NCBI GenBank assembly: GCA_024239075.1
Contig: JANBVI010000053.1
Span: 62,001-126,000, forward strand
DNA length: 64,000 nt
Direction: 5' to 3'
Source of the DNA: Fischerella sp. CENA71
GTDB lineage: Bacteria > Cyanobacteriota > Cyanobacteriia > Cyanobacteriales > Nostocaceae
The translations under genes were made by a program, and so were the position numbers. The notes under the pieces are model-generated. The model ran no database searches and was not told where the DNA came from. It saw only the letters and a list, made by a program, of their open reading frames with translations. Within the stretch, counting starts at the first letter, position 1. Every line of letters begins with the position of its first letter. Below, in pieces: positions 48,456 through 58,203 of this stretch.

Positions 48456-48727
48456 AATAAATTTTTTGTGATAAAAACATTCTCACCAGAGAGAAAATTG
48501 CCTCATCAAGTATGGCAATTATTTCTTTAAAACTACCTAATATTTGTATAATTTAATATAAAAAATTTGCATTGTTAAATAAAAATACATATAGTAAATA
48601 CTATAGTAGTTTATACTTACGTATATTCAATGAAAATTATATAAAAAATAAACTACCAGCTGAATAAAAATAGTATTAGTACTTAAATATAATTAATTAT
48701 TAATAAAATTCATCACTAGAAAAACAT
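48456..48727. promoter_or_regulatory. Very AT-rich divergent spacer
   Basis: The region between the small Cys-protein and the nucleotidyltransferase must contain both promoters. It is extremely AT-rich; no specific operator can be named. Confidence 0.4.
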
Positions 48728-49819
48728 ATGAAAAGAATCGAAGTCGAAAAAAGAAGTATTTTGATAGGTTTAGCTGGTAGTTATGGATATGGTTTAAATC
48801 GTCCAGATTCAGACTATGATTATCGAGGAGTATTTATTGCCCCTAAAAGATATTACTTAGGATTTGACCGGGTCGAACAAAAAGATGGTGGTTGGGATGA
48901 AGTAGGAATACTTTCATTTTTAGATGGAAATAAAGATACAGTCATCTATGAATTAAGAAAACTTATTCAGTTGTTAGCTGGAGCCAATCCTAATGTCTTA
49001 GAATTGCTGTGGCTGAATGAGTATCCAGTTTTAACATCAGTAGGACAGTATTTAATTAATCATAGAAAAATATTCTTAACGAAGAAGATAAAGCATACTT
49101 ATTCTGGATATGCTTTTGCTCAAATCAAAAAAATGGAAACTCATCGTAAATGGTTGTTGAATCCACCAACGAAAAAACCATTGTCAATTGATTTTGGGAT
49201 AGAAGATGAAGCACCACTCAATAAAGAAGAATTAAATGCTTTTTTGGAGTATCTATATCACTTAATTAAAGGCAAAATTGAGTATTTAGAAGAAGCAGAA
49301 GAATTATATAAATTGCTCACAGCAGATATTGATTTTAAAGCTATATTGAAACAATATACATTGCCTAGTGAGACTTTAGAATACACACAAAATTTAACGA
49401 ATAGTAGCAAAGATTTTATTCGTCTACTTCAGAAAAGCCAAAGCTATCAAATTGCTTTAAGAGAGTGGAAAGCATATTTGTCATGGCAAGAAAATAGAAA
49501 TCCTGTGCGAGCGGAAATGGAACGCAAGTCAGGTTTTGATTTGAAACACGGAATGCATTGTATTAGATTATTGCGTAGTGGTCTGGAAATATTACGCACA
49601 GGAGAACTGATAGTAGATAGAAGAATAGCTGGGGATATTGATGAATTAAAAGCAATTCGCCAAGGAGATTATTCTTATGAACAAGTAATGAAAATGGCAG
49701 AAGATTTAATGACTGAGATGCAAAAGGTATATGAAGAATCAACATTACCTGATAAACCTGATATAGAGCAAATTAACGAATTGTGTATAAAATTAGTAGA
49801 AATGCAGGGATGGGATTAG
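48728..49819 (+). CDS. RlaP-like DNA polymerase beta-superfamily nucleotidyltransferase
   Basis: A 363-residue protein. The nucleotidyltransferase signature is G17-S18 in LAGSYGYGLNRPDSDYDYRG with Asp27, Asp29 and Asp31 nearby as metal ligands. The sequence fits the RlaP family (predicted to act in RNA repair), followed by a mostly helical C-terminal part. No RNA ligase, RtcB or kinase gene lies next to it here, so its pathway is open. Substrate unknown. Confidence 0.75.
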   Translation: MKRIEVEKRSILIGLAGSYGYGLNRPDSDYDYRGVFIAPKRYYLGFDRVEQKDGGWDEVGILSFLDGNKDTVIYELRKLIQLLAGANPNVLELLWLNEYPVLTSVGQYLINHRKIFLTKKIKHTYSGYAFAQIKKMETHRKWLLNPPTKKPLSIDFGIEDEAPLNKEELNAFLEYLYHLIKGKIEYLEEAEELYKLLTADIDFKAILKQYTLPSETLEYTQNLTNSSKDFIRLLQKSQSYQIALREWKAYLSWQENRNPVRAEMERKSGFDLKHGMHCIRLLRSGLEILRTGELIVDRRIAGDIDELKAIRQGDYSYEQVMKMAEDLMTEMQKVYEESTLPDKPDIEQINELCIKLVEMQGWD

Positions 49820-50160
49820 AAGTCGGAAATCACAAGTTAAATATCTTAATTTTTTATTGTTCTGTAATGAATGCTACTTTCATGAAAAGTTAATATGTGT
49901 CTATAGCATTTAAAGTAAAAATTTTAGAGTTTTTCCGACTTATAATCAACATTCATGATCGAAGAAACATTCAAATATGAATTAGATTAATTTATGTTAA
50001 ACAAGCACTGCAATATGTCTATTCTTAATCTTCATCAAGTTATGAATCAAATTATTAAGTTTGTAATAACACTTATGTCAGGTTGTTGGCTAATACCGGA
50101 AGCTGCAATCTAAATTGTGTATCCTGAAGACAACTGACATTATGACAAAATGGAGGTCTA
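49820..50160. other. Intergenic, AT-rich, nothing supported
   Basis: No ORF of note. TGGAGGTCTA just before 50161 supplies a Shine-Dalgarno (GGAGG) for the next gene. Confidence 0.5.
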
Positions 50161-50379
50161 ATGACTCCGAAGATTATGCGTCAGCTTTGGTCTGTAATTG
50201 AAACGACTCAAACAAAGACGCTGTTGCAATTAGATGATGCTAGCTTAGTCCAGTGGTTGGTTAAGCAAACCAAAAACCAAGCTTTGCTAGATTGCCAAGA
50301 AACAGACTTTCTGTGTGACTACATTCAATCTCGGCTACCCCTCATCCGTGATCTTGCTAATGAACGTCAATATTCATGA
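50161..50379 (+). CDS. Small conserved hypothetical protein
   Basis: A 72-residue soluble helical protein (IMRQLWSVIETTQTKTLLQL, LVQWLVKQTKNQALLDCQET, YIQSRLPLIRDLA). A strong GGAGG eight bases upstream supports expression. I recall similar short proteins in cyanobacteria; no function is known to me. Confidence 0.65.
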   Translation: MTPKIMRQLWSVIETTQTKTLLQLDDASLVQWLVKQTKNQALLDCQETDFLCDYIQSRLPLIRDLANERQYS

Positions 50380-50384
50380 AAATA

Positions 50385-50545
50385 GTTATTGGTCATTGGT
50401 CATTAGTCATTGGATATAAGCTAAATGTATCAATACTCAAGGTATTTTTCCTAAATCCCATACCCTCTTTCCAGTCAAAGTACCTGTAAGGGTTATGGGT
50501 AAAAACCAAAAACAAATGACTAATGACTAATGACTAATGACTAAT
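50385..50545. repeat. STRR arrays (TTGGTCA / AATGACT) flanking ribD
   Basis: TTGGTCATTGGTCATTAGTC-type heptamers occur at the left end and AATGACT units at the right end. The right array overlaps the ribD 3' end and encodes its last four residues and stop. Confidence 0.8.
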
Positions 50546-51667
50546 AACTTTTTGCGGTAAATATCCTTCTATTAAACAATCTGCTCCCACTACACGCACC
50601 TCAACACGTTCCAAAGACAATGCTTCAGTCATAGTGGTGAAACCCAAATCACCCACAGGTGTAGGAGCATCGCTACCACCAATTATTTTTGGAGCAATGA
50701 ATGCTAAGATTTTCTGTACTGCTCCCTGAGCGATCGCATTAGCCGCCAGAGTTCCACCACATTCCCACAGCACGCTACAAAAACCCCGTTCGTAGAGGTA
50801 AGACATCACTTGTTCTGGTGTCAGTGGTGATATTTCTATTACTTCTACTCCCTGCTTGAGCAACATTTCCTTAGAAACAGCATTAGCTCCTACATCTGTT
50901 AGTACCAAGGTAGGAGCTTCTTCAGTGTGCCATAGATGAGCTTGTGCAGGTAGATTAAGAGTGCGACTCATAACAATCCGCAAAGGATTATGCGCTCCCT
51001 GTTGGTGACTAGTTAAACGGGGATTATCCAATCTGACCGTATTTCCACCAACAATTACAGCATCACAAGCAGCGCGAAATTGATGTACTAAGCTACGAGC
51101 TTCCTGGTTAGTTACCCAGGCGCTATGACCAGTAGTTGTAGCTATTTTGCCATCTAATGTCATAGCGTATTTCAATATGCCTAAAGGTCGTTTGTAGAGA
51201 ATGCGATGAATAAAGCCTTCATTCAGCCGACGACAGGCTTCTTCTTCCACTCCAACTATTACTTCTATACCTGCCGCACGTAACTTAGCAATACCACCAC
51301 CGCCTACTAGTGGGTTGGGATCAACCATACCTACTACTACCTTTGCCACTCCAGCAGCAATTAATGCTTCTGAACAAGGAGGAGTGCGTCCGTAGTGATT
51401 GCAAGGTTCAAGACTAACATAGATAGTTGCCCCACGAACATTTGCACCTGCTGCTTTGAGTGCAAAAATTTCTGCGTGCGGTTCACCTGCACGTGGGTGA
51501 AAGCCTTCTCCAATAATTTCACCATCTTTAACAATAACTGCCCCTACCATTGGATTTGGGGAAGTACGTCCCAAAGCACGCTGTGCAAGTTCCAAACAGC
51601 GTCGCATCATTGTTCGGTCAAACTCAGTACATACTTGTTGTTGGGGATGTGAATCTGATTTAATCAC
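50534..51667 (-). CDS. ribD: Bifunctional riboflavin biosynthesis deaminase/reductase
   Basis: A 377-residue enzyme for two steps of riboflavin synthesis. The N-terminal deaminase has HAEIFAL and PCNHYGRTPPCSEAL zinc motifs; the C-terminal NADPH-dependent reductase domain includes GILKYAMTLDGKIATTTG and VIVGGNTVRLDNPRLT. Start codon GTG. The final residues Val-Ile-Ser-His and the TAG are encoded by AATGACT heptamer repeats, so the original C-terminus may have been replaced or extended. Confidence 0.94.
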   Translation of the reverse strand: MIKSDSHPQQQVCTEFDRTMMRRCLELAQRALGRTSPNPMVGAVIVKDGEIIGEGFHPRAGEPHAEIFALKAAGANVRGATIYVSLEPCNHYGRTPPCSEALIAAGVAKVVVGMVDPNPLVGGGGIAKLRAAGIEVIVGVEEEACRRLNEGFIHRILYKRPLGILKYAMTLDGKIATTTGHSAWVTNQEARSLVHQFRAACDAVIVGGNTVRLDNPRLTSHQQGAHNPLRIVMSRTLNLPAQAHLWHTEEAPTLVLTDVGANAVSKEMLLKQGVEVIEISPLTPEQVMSYLYERGFCSVLWECGGTLAANAIAQGAVQKILAFIAPKIIGGSDAPTPVGDLGFTTMTEALSLERVEVRVVGADCLIEGYLPQKVISH

Positions 51668-51803
51668 AAATTTTTAATTTTCCTAGCCCTGATCTTTCAA
51701 CTCTAGCTTTAATCTATCTTGCCAGAGGTTGGCAAAATTCCAGAAAAAATTAAGAGTGAGGATAACTTTGGTACAGGGTGAAATTCTTTAGATTTTAATT
51801 AGT

Positions 51804-52424
51804 TTAAGATTGTTGCTCTGCTAATTTCAGCTGTTGCCACCAACGATTCAGAGGAAAATAAACCACTGGTGCCCAGAGACTACTGACGATCGCAGAAGCA
51901 AGAGCAACTTTTTGGTAATAACTCCAGATATCTACTGCATTGCGATCACCCATTAAAATCAATTGCGCTGCAAAGATTGTTTCCACCAAAACTGCCATTC
52001 CGAAAACAATTAAGGCGATTGAAATAAAATCTTCTTGAATAAAACGTTGTTTTTGCAGCAAAGCTGTCGTACATCCCACCACTGCCAAGCTGAGTGCATG
52101 AGTGGGATCGGGTGAGGTCATCGCATCTTGAAGTAGTCCCAAAATTATACCCGCGAATGCACCTTGGAAAGCTGTACGCTTCACACTCCAAGCTACTACC
52201 CAAATTAATAACCAATTAGGCCCAATACCTAGCAGTTCCATACCAGGAAGCCGAGTGAGCAGCATCAGCAAGCATAGGAGCACAGATCCAGAAATCACAG
52301 CCCAATTTACCAGTAGTCGGAGGCGGGGATGCCAACGTGAAATGGGGTTGATTTTAATTATGGATTTTCGCGATCGCGATTTTGGCTTATTTTGCCTGCC
52401 ACCCCGAAATGCAGGAATTTTCAT
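51804..52424 (-). CDS. mreD: Rod shape-determining protein MreD
   Basis: About 206 residues from the ATG at 52424 (a GTG at 52439 would add five). After a basic N-terminus (KPKSRSRKSIIK) there are five or six TM segments, including LLCLLMLLTRLPGMELLGIG and PNWLLIWVVAWSVKR, typical for MreD. It links cell-wall synthesis to MreC/MreB at the membrane. Third gene of mreBCD, 86 bp or more after mreC. Confidence 0.85.
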   Translation of the reverse strand: MKIPAFRGGRQNKPKSRSRKSIIKINPISRWHPRLRLLVNWAVISGSVLLCLLMLLTRLPGMELLGIGPNWLLIWVVAWSVKRTAFQGAFAGIILGLLQDAMTSPDPTHALSLAVVGCTTALLQKQRFIQEDFISIALIVFGMAVLVETIFAAQLILMGDRNAVDIWSYYQKVALASAIVSSLWAPVVYFPLNRWWQQLKLAEQQS

Positions 52425-52525
52425 TTTTTTATTAAACACTTATGTGCAAAGTACACAAAAAATAAAAATATATATAAACATTCACCCTAGCCTACACTGA
52501 AGGCGCTCAAAAGGTGTCTACATTC

Positions 52526-53329
52526 TTATTTTTGTGATTGTGGATTTTCTAGTTGTTGATTTTCTAGTTGTTGATTTTCTGGTTTGGGATATACAGTTAC
52601 CCAATCCAAAGAACGAATTGGTGGAAACAGTTCTACTTTCGCCACCGATGCTGGCAGTTTATTTAAATCTAAAGATTTAATTTTACCGATTGCCAAACCA
52701 GAGGGAAACTTTTGACTATAGGTAGACGTAACAACTACATCTCCAGGTTTGACGTTGGGAACTTTTTCATAAAACTCCAGTACCGCTTCTGCGGAAGCGT
52801 CACCCCGCAAAACACCCTTCGCTCCAGTACGGCTAATATTTACACCCACCTTACTTTTCATGTCACTGATTAATAACACGCGACTAGTATTAGGAGTGAC
52901 ATTTTCTACTAAACCGACTAACCCACCTTCAGCCTTGACTACAAAACCTTCTTGAATTCCCGCCTGACTACCCCGATTGAGAATGACTTGTTGCCACCAA
53001 TTGTCCGCACTGCGTCCTACCACCCGCGCTGGGATTGGACGCGATGAGAGCGGCTCTTTTTCAACGTAACCCAGCAACTGTTGTAGCTTTTTATTCTGGT
53101 TTTCTAATTCTGTAATTTGGGCTTCTAATTCTAATACACGAGAATCTTTCAACCGTTCTTCTGGAGTTGGTCCTGGCTGCAAAATTTGGAACTGACTGGT
53201 AACGCCCTGATAAATTTCCAGTAACAAAGCCCCTTGAGTTTGTCTAAGTACCCAAGCTCCACCAACTATTAGAGACAGTAGCCCAATGTGGAATCCTTTA
53301 TGCTCCCACCAGCGACGTGCTGTAAACAT
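52526..53329 (-). CDS. mreC: Rod shape-determining protein MreC
   Basis: A 267-residue bitopic protein: a short cytoplasmic N-terminus, one TM (GLLSLIVGGAWVL), a coiled coil (VLELEAQITELENQNKKLQQ), and the beta-rich periplasmic domain (IPARVVGRSADNWWQ, VLLISDMKSKVGVNISRTG, GDVVVTSTYSQKFPSGLAIG). The C-terminus contains a short QQLENQQLENPQ repeat encoded by TTCTAGTTGTTGA-type tandem DNA. Second gene of mreBCD. Confidence 0.92.
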   Translation of the reverse strand: MFTARRWWEHKGFHIGLLSLIVGGAWVLRQTQGALLLEIYQGVTSQFQILQPGPTPEERLKDSRVLELEAQITELENQNKKLQQLLGYVEKEPLSSRPIPARVVGRSADNWWQQVILNRGSQAGIQEGFVVKAEGGLVGLVENVTPNTSRVLLISDMKSKVGVNISRTGAKGVLRGDASAEAVLEFYEKVPNVKPGDVVVTSTYSQKFPSGLAIGKIKSLDLNKLPASVAKVELFPPIRSLDWVTVYPKPENQQLENQQLENPQSQK

Positions 53330-53407
53330 ATATACCTTTATTTGGTCGTGTAAATATTAACAACATTGAATTATTTGCCAACCCAATTCTTGGATTGGTT
53401 ATTTTGA

Positions 53408-54451
53408 CTACATGTTCCGGGAACGTCCACTGAAGACTCTTTCTAGCTGTTTGAAGTTTTCTAAAACACGACCTGTACCTAGTACCACACAGCTTAGAGG
53501 ATCAGCAGCAACATGGGTTACAATCCCAGTTTCATGGCTAATTAAGGTATCTAGTCCTTTGAGCAAAGCGCCGCCACCTGCTAGCATAATGCCCCGGTCA
53601 ATGATGTCTGCTGCTAGTTCTGGAGGTGTACGTTCTAGAGTCCGCTTCACAGCTTCAATAATGACTGATAGCGGTTCTGACATACTTTCACGAATTTCTG
53701 CTCCTTTGATGGTTACAGTACGTGGTAAACCAGAAAGTAAATGTAAACCTCGGACTTCCATCATCAAATCATCCTCATCGTGAATCGGATAGGCGGAACC
53801 AATACGAATCTTAATATCCTCAGCAGTACGTTCCCCGATGACTAAGTTATGAACTTTCTTCATGTACTGCATAATTGATTCTGTTAGTTCATCTCCAGCA
53901 ATACGGACTGATTCACTTAGTACTGTACCCTGAAGACTTAGTACTGCTACTTCTGTAGTACCACCACCAATATCAATGATCATGTTGCCAGTTGGTTCGG
54001 CTACAGGTAATCCTGCGCCAATTGCTGCTGCAACAGGTTCGTCTATTAAGTAAACTTCTCTGGCACCTGCTTGTGTGGCTGCATCCATGACAGCTCGTCT
54101 TTCTACACCTGTGACACCACTGGGTATACCAATGACAATTCGGGGTAGTACTAGTGATTTACCTTCATTGACACGCTGTATAAAACTTTTTAGCATCAGC
54201 TCGGCTGTATCGAAATCAGCAATTACACCATCGCGCAAGGGGCGCAGGGCAATCACATTTCCAGGTGTTCGACCGAGCATTTTTTTCGCATCTTCTCCTA
54301 CTGCCAGTGCTACCTTTTCGTTTTGGTCTATGGCAACTACTGACGGTTCTTGAAGAACAATACCTTTACCAGATACATACACTAGGGTATTGGCGGTACC
54401 GAGGTCGATACCCATATCTCGCGATAAGGAAAACTTACTGAAAAGACCCAC
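53408..54451 (-). CDS. mreB: Actin-like rod shape-determining protein MreB
   Basis: A 347-residue bacterial actin. GIDLGTANTLVY (phosphate 1), IDIGGGTTEVAVLS (phosphate 2), and IMLAGGGALLKGLD (adenosine-binding) motifs are intact. An amphipathic N-terminus (MGLFSKFSLSRD) suits membrane binding. Start is GTG at 54451. First gene of mreBCD; divergent from ssb over 333 bp. Confidence 0.97.
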   Translation of the reverse strand: MGLFSKFSLSRDMGIDLGTANTLVYVSGKGIVLQEPSVVAIDQNEKVALAVGEDAKKMLGRTPGNVIALRPLRDGVIADFDTAELMLKSFIQRVNEGKSLVLPRIVIGIPSGVTGVERRAVMDAATQAGAREVYLIDEPVAAAIGAGLPVAEPTGNMIIDIGGGTTEVAVLSLQGTVLSESVRIAGDELTESIMQYMKKVHNLVIGERTAEDIKIRIGSAYPIHDEDDLMMEVRGLHLLSGLPRTVTIKGAEIRESMSEPLSVIIEAVKRTLERTPPELAADIIDRGIMLAGGGALLKGLDTLISHETGIVTHVAADPLSCVVLGTGRVLENFKQLERVFSGRSRNM

Positions 54452-54756
54452 GCGTTTTGTTGCCCCCTAATTCGATTTTTTTGACTACTACCGTGAGAGA
54501 GAATTGTGCAGGATTCTATTACTTTTTTTGACCGGAGTCTAGTAAAGCAGGCTATATTTTGTATAAGTTTTGGGAATCTTTTGCTTATGAGTTGCTGCTA
54601 ATGTTTTATATTCTCTGGCTGTAGGCACATATCCGTACGCTTTTGTATTGAAAAAAGAGTAATTTTTATCATTATAGTCAGTAATTATAATTGTTAATTA
54701 TTTAACATACTTTTTATGGTTTGATAATTCGTTATCATAAAAATCATCGTGTGATG

Positions 54757-54770
54757 AGTACGTCTGTACT
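54757..54770 (+). promoter_or_regulatory. Candidate LexA box upstream of ssb
   Basis: AGTACGTCTGTACT matches the Anabaena LexA consensus that I recall, RGTAC-N3-DGTWCB, at every defined position. It ends 14 bases before the ssb ATG, suitable for repression. GAAAGG follows as the ribosome-binding site. Confidence 0.6.
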
Positions 54771-54784
54771 GAAAGGCAATAACT

Positions 54785-55147
54785 ATGAGCATTAATATCG
54801 TCACCCTGGTTGGTCGTGTAGGCGGCGACCCAGACATGAAGTATTTTGAAGATAGTGGCAGTGTCAAATGTAAATTAACACTGGCGGTGAGGCGGCGATC
54901 GCGCAACAGTGATGAACCTGATTGGTTCAACTTAGAACTATGGGGAAATACTGCGGAAGTCGCCGGTCGGTTTGTACGTAAAGGAAGTTTGATCGGAGTC
55001 AAAGGTTCCTTAAAGTTTGACACTTGGAACGATCGCACCACCGGCGCTTTGCGTTCTTCCCCAGTCATTAGAGTAGATCAACTGGATTTACTAGGTTCCA
55101 AGCGGGATGAAGCAGAGATGATGGATAATAATCCTGATAATTTTTAA
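54785..55147 (+). CDS. ssb: Short single-stranded DNA-binding protein
   Basis: A 120-residue OB-fold protein (NIVTLVGRVGGDPDMKYFED, then DWFNLELWGNTAEVAGRFVR and GSLIGVKGSLKFDTWNDRTTG). The long Gly/Pro-rich linker and DDDIPF tail of typical bacterial SSB are absent; the end is MMDNNPDNF. It resembles the naturally short Ssb-like proteins described from Anabaena. A LexA-box match lies directly upstream, so DNA-damage control is likely. Confidence 0.88.
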   Translation: MSINIVTLVGRVGGDPDMKYFEDSGSVKCKLTLAVRRRSRNSDEPDWFNLELWGNTAEVAGRFVRKGSLIGVKGSLKFDTWNDRTTGALRSSPVIRVDQLDLLGSKRDEAEMMDNNPDNF

Positions 55148-55262
55148 TATTGGTCAAGAGTCCATTGTCAAGAGTGCATTGTTAAGAGTCCAGAGTCTAG
55201 AAAATTCCAAATTGACCCTTGACCATTGACACTTGACCATTGACACTTGACCATTGACTAAT
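55148..55262. repeat. STRR arrays (CATTGAC / CAAGAGT units)
   Basis: GTCAAGAGTCCATTGT-type units are followed by TTGACCATTGACA heptamers. The left end begins at the ssb stop, and the right end provides the TAG of the convergent SIMPL gene (55258-55260). Confidence 0.8.
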
Positions 55263-56004
55263 AACTAATTTCCAACGTCACTGATGCTTCTACCTGCTGT
55301 TCACCACCTTCTACAGGAGTGGAAGCATCCGCTACCTTTGCTGCTTCTGAACGAAGCATGGGACGTGGCGGTGGTGGTGTAGTGCTTGCACCGTTAACTT
55401 GAATGCTCACTACTTCTTTACGCTGGAAACCCAAAGCACTAAAAACAGCATCAGCTTGCTGTTGAGCCTCTTGGGTAGCTTCTTTGAGTGCTTGCTTTTG
55501 GGCTTGTGCGATCGCCTCATCAGTAGCTACAAAACTAATACCGTTAATCTGCGTTGCACCAGCTTTGACAGCTTCATCTAACAACGAACCAGCTTTATCA
55601 GTACCTATACGGAAACTTACAGTATTGCTAGCACTATAACCAGTTAAACGCTGAATGTTATCTTTATAACTATATACTGGATTAAGAGTAATGCCAGTAG
55701 TTTGTAATTTATCCACATTACGGCTCTTGAGCAGTGTTACCACAGCTGATGACCTACGCGCAGCCTCTTGTTGTGCTTCCTGGGCTGTCTTAGCCTGTAC
55801 CTCTACACCTAATACAACTTGAGCGAGAGTAGCAGGAATTGCTTCTACCCCACGACCAGTCACTGTGAGAGTGCGTAACATCCTTTGTTTCTCTTGTGCT
55901 AGCACAGGCTGAGTGAAAGTGACACACACAAGTACGCCTAAAGATAAAGTCTTCCATAAGTTCCCAGTCAATAACTGAGAACCCAACCAAGCGGGTTTAT
56001 TCAT
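55258..56004 (-). CDS. SIMPL-domain (DUF541) exported protein
   Basis: A 248-residue protein from the ATG at 56004, which has GAGGAG eight bases upstream; the GTG at 56013 overlaps that site and is unlikely. A Sec signal peptide ends at VLAQ. The SIMPL domain runs through the mature part (TLTVTGRGVEAIPATLAQVV, then TGITLNPVYSY, GYSASNTVSFRI). Members form oligomers and are linked to oxidative-stress tolerance in other bacteria. The C-terminal Ile-Ser-Tyr and stop arise in an STRR array. Confidence 0.85.
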   Translation of the reverse strand: MNKPAWLGSQLLTGNLWKTLSLGVLVCVTFTQPVLAQEKQRMLRTLTVTGRGVEAIPATLAQVVLGVEVQAKTAQEAQQEAARRSSAVVTLLKSRNVDKLQTTGITLNPVYSYKDNIQRLTGYSASNTVSFRIGTDKAGSLLDEAVKAGATQINGISFVATDEAIAQAQKQALKEATQEAQQQADAVFSALGFQRKEVVSIQVNGASTTPPPPRPMLRSEAAKVADASTPVEGGEQQVEASVTLEISY

Positions 56005-56213
56005 AGATTTCACTCCTCGAAATGACTTTTTGGTAGTTTTTAGTTGTTAGTTTTTTGAAAGTACTACTATACAGGCGCAAAGCTTTGCATCCCTACTAAC
56101 CACTAACTCCTAACTGATTATGTGTTTATACTTTGACACGTGATTCTTACTATATTTAGCATGGTTACATTTTTAGATACTTAAAAAAAAACGGAACTTG
56201 TGGAGATGCTTTC

Positions 56214-56621
56214 ATGGCGTATTGGTTACTCAAAACTGAGCCGGAAGAATATTCCTACTCAGATTTAGAACACAATGGTAGTACGGTTTGGAATGGAGTT
56301 AACAATGCCTTAGCCCTAAAGCATCTACGGACAATGAACATTGGTGATTTAGCGTTAATTTATCACACTGGCAAGGAGCGGCAAATTATCGGTATAGCAG
56401 AAGTCACTAGTCAACCTTACCCCGATCCAAAATTAAATGATGTTAAACGAGTAGTTGTAGATTTGCGGGCTGTTAAAAGAGTGCCTCAACCCGTCAGTCT
56501 CAGTCAAATTAAACAAGATAGCAGCTTTGCAGATTTTGATTTAGTGCGTCTTCCGAGACTATCTGTAGTCCCAGTGTCAGAGTTGCACTGGCAGCGTCTT
56601 CTACAATTGTCAAAGGGGTAA
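56214..56621 (+). CDS. EVE-domain protein (PUA-like)
   Basis: A 135-residue protein. AYWLLKTEPEEYSYSDLE, then TVWNGVNNALALKHLRTM, GDLALIYHTGKERQIIGIAE and a final VSELHWQRLL define the EVE fold, which in related proteins binds modified bases in nucleic acid. GGAG lies eight bases before the ATG. Solitary; a housekeeping role is likely in this compact form. Confidence 0.9.
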   Translation: MAYWLLKTEPEEYSYSDLEHNGSTVWNGVNNALALKHLRTMNIGDLALIYHTGKERQIIGIAEVTSQPYPDPKLNDVKRVVVDLRAVKRVPQPVSLSQIKQDSSFADFDLVRLPRLSVVPVSELHWQRLLQLSKG

Positions 56622-56692
56622 TGGTTATTTGTTTGTTATTTGTTAGTAGTTGATTTCTTTAAAAGGACTAACAGCATATACATTGGTAAAGA

Positions 56693-58168
56693 ATGATTTG
56701 CACAGAATCAATGCAGTTTATAAGCTCAATCAACTTCTCGTTACCCTTACTCGCAACTACAGGTGAAACAGCTGATAGTTCGCTAATAGTGGCAGCAGTG
56801 CTGCTGAGTTTGGTAGTGGTATACTTTGCTAGTAAACTTGGTGGAGAATTATCTAACCGCTTTGGTTTACCACCTGTTTTAGGCGAACTTGTAGGTGGTG
56901 TAGTGGTGGGTGTATCTGTTTTGCATCTGTTAGTATTTCCAGAAACAGGAGCAGACAGTTCAGGTTCTTTAATCATCTCCTTTCTGAAAACCACTGCTGG
57001 TTTGACTCCTGATGCAGCAGAAACTGTATTTGTAACTCAGTCGGAGGTAATTTCTGTTTTAGCAGAACTGGGTGTAATTATCTTGCTGTTTGAAATCGGT
57101 CTGGAGTCAAATTTAAAAGACTTAATGGCAGTGGGTATTCAAGCTACTATTGTGGCAGTAGTAGGCGTGGTTGTACCTTTTGCTGCTGGTACAGCAGGTT
57201 TAATGGTTTTGTTTGGTATCCCCGCAGTACCAGCAATTTTTGCTGGGGCGGCACTTACTGCTACTAGTATTGGTATTACTTCCAAAGTTTTGTCAGAATT
57301 GGGGCGTCTGAATTCCAAGGAGGGACAGATTATTCTTGGTGCGGCTGTAATAGATGACGTGCTAGGAATTATTGTTCTGGCGGTAGTAGCAAGTCTTGCC
57401 AAAGATGGTGCTGTTGATGTTGGCAAGGTTATTTATTTAATTATCAGTGCTAGTGGCTTTCTTTTGGGTGCGATCGCTCTTGGTAACGTTTTCAACAAAA
57501 CTTTTGTGGCGATCGTTGATAAACTCAAAACACGTGGTGAATTGGTCATACCAGCGTTTATTTTCGCTTTTGTCATGGCCTATATTGCTGATGTTATCCA
57601 GTTAGAAGCTATTTTAGGGGCTTTTGCCGCCGGTTTGGTTTTGGAAGAAACAGATAAACGTAAAGAACTCCAAAAACAAATCATTCCGATTGCTGATATG
57701 CTAGTGCCGATTTTCTTTGTAACTGTAGGCGCAAAAACTGACTTGAGTGTTTTAAACCCAGCAATTCCTTCTAACCGAGAAGGTTTAACGATGGCTAGTT
57801 TCCTGATCATAGTAGCCATTCTCGGTAAAGTTGTTACAGGCTTGAGCGTATTTGGTCAACCTCAAATCAATCGCTTGGCTATTGGTGTGGGAATGATTCC
57901 CCGTGGCGAAGTCGGATTGGTGTTTCTTGGTATTGGTTCGAGTATTAATATTCTCTCAAAACCACTGGAAGCAGCAATTATCATGATGGTAATCATCACA
58001 ACATTTTTAGCCCCTCCTTTATTGCGGTTCGTTTTCCCAGAACCAACGTTGGTATCACCAGACTCCAATGAATTAATTGTAGATGCTTCCTCTGGAAGTT
58101 CGTTAGCAATAAATTCCTCTAGTAGTGAAAATCTAGAAGCCAATTCAAATTCTCAAGAAGCTAAGTAA
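56693..58168 (+). CDS. CPA2-type cation:proton antiporter
   Basis: A 491-residue transporter with about 12-13 TM segments. GLPPVLGELVGGVVVGVSVL, ELGVIILLFEIGLESNL, AALTATSIGITSKVLSELG, GAAVIDDVLGIIVLAVVA (the two Asp of the ion site), and GMIPRGEVGLVFLGIG are typical of Na+/H+ antiporters of the KefB/NapA group. A Ser/Asn-rich tail of about 40 residues follows. Ion specificity not assignable. An internal ATG at 56711 is an alternative start. Confidence 0.9.
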   Translation: MICTESMQFISSINFSLPLLATTGETADSSLIVAAVLLSLVVVYFASKLGGELSNRFGLPPVLGELVGGVVVGVSVLHLLVFPETGADSSGSLIISFLKTTAGLTPDAAETVFVTQSEVISVLAELGVIILLFEIGLESNLKDLMAVGIQATIVAVVGVVVPFAAGTAGLMVLFGIPAVPAIFAGAALTATSIGITSKVLSELGRLNSKEGQIILGAAVIDDVLGIIVLAVVASLAKDGAVDVGKVIYLIISASGFLLGAIALGNVFNKTFVAIVDKLKTRGELVIPAFIFAFVMAYIADVIQLEAILGAFAAGLVLEETDKRKELQKQIIPIADMLVPIFFVTVGAKTDLSVLNPAIPSNREGLTMASFLIIVAILGKVVTGLSVFGQPQINRLAIGVGMIPRGEVGLVFLGIGSSINILSKPLEAAIIMMVIITTFLAPPLLRFVFPEPTLVSPDSNELIVDASSGSSLAINSSSSENLEANSNSQEAK

Positions 58169-58203
58169 ACACTCAATTCTCTTTTTCAGACATTAAACTT
58201 CAT

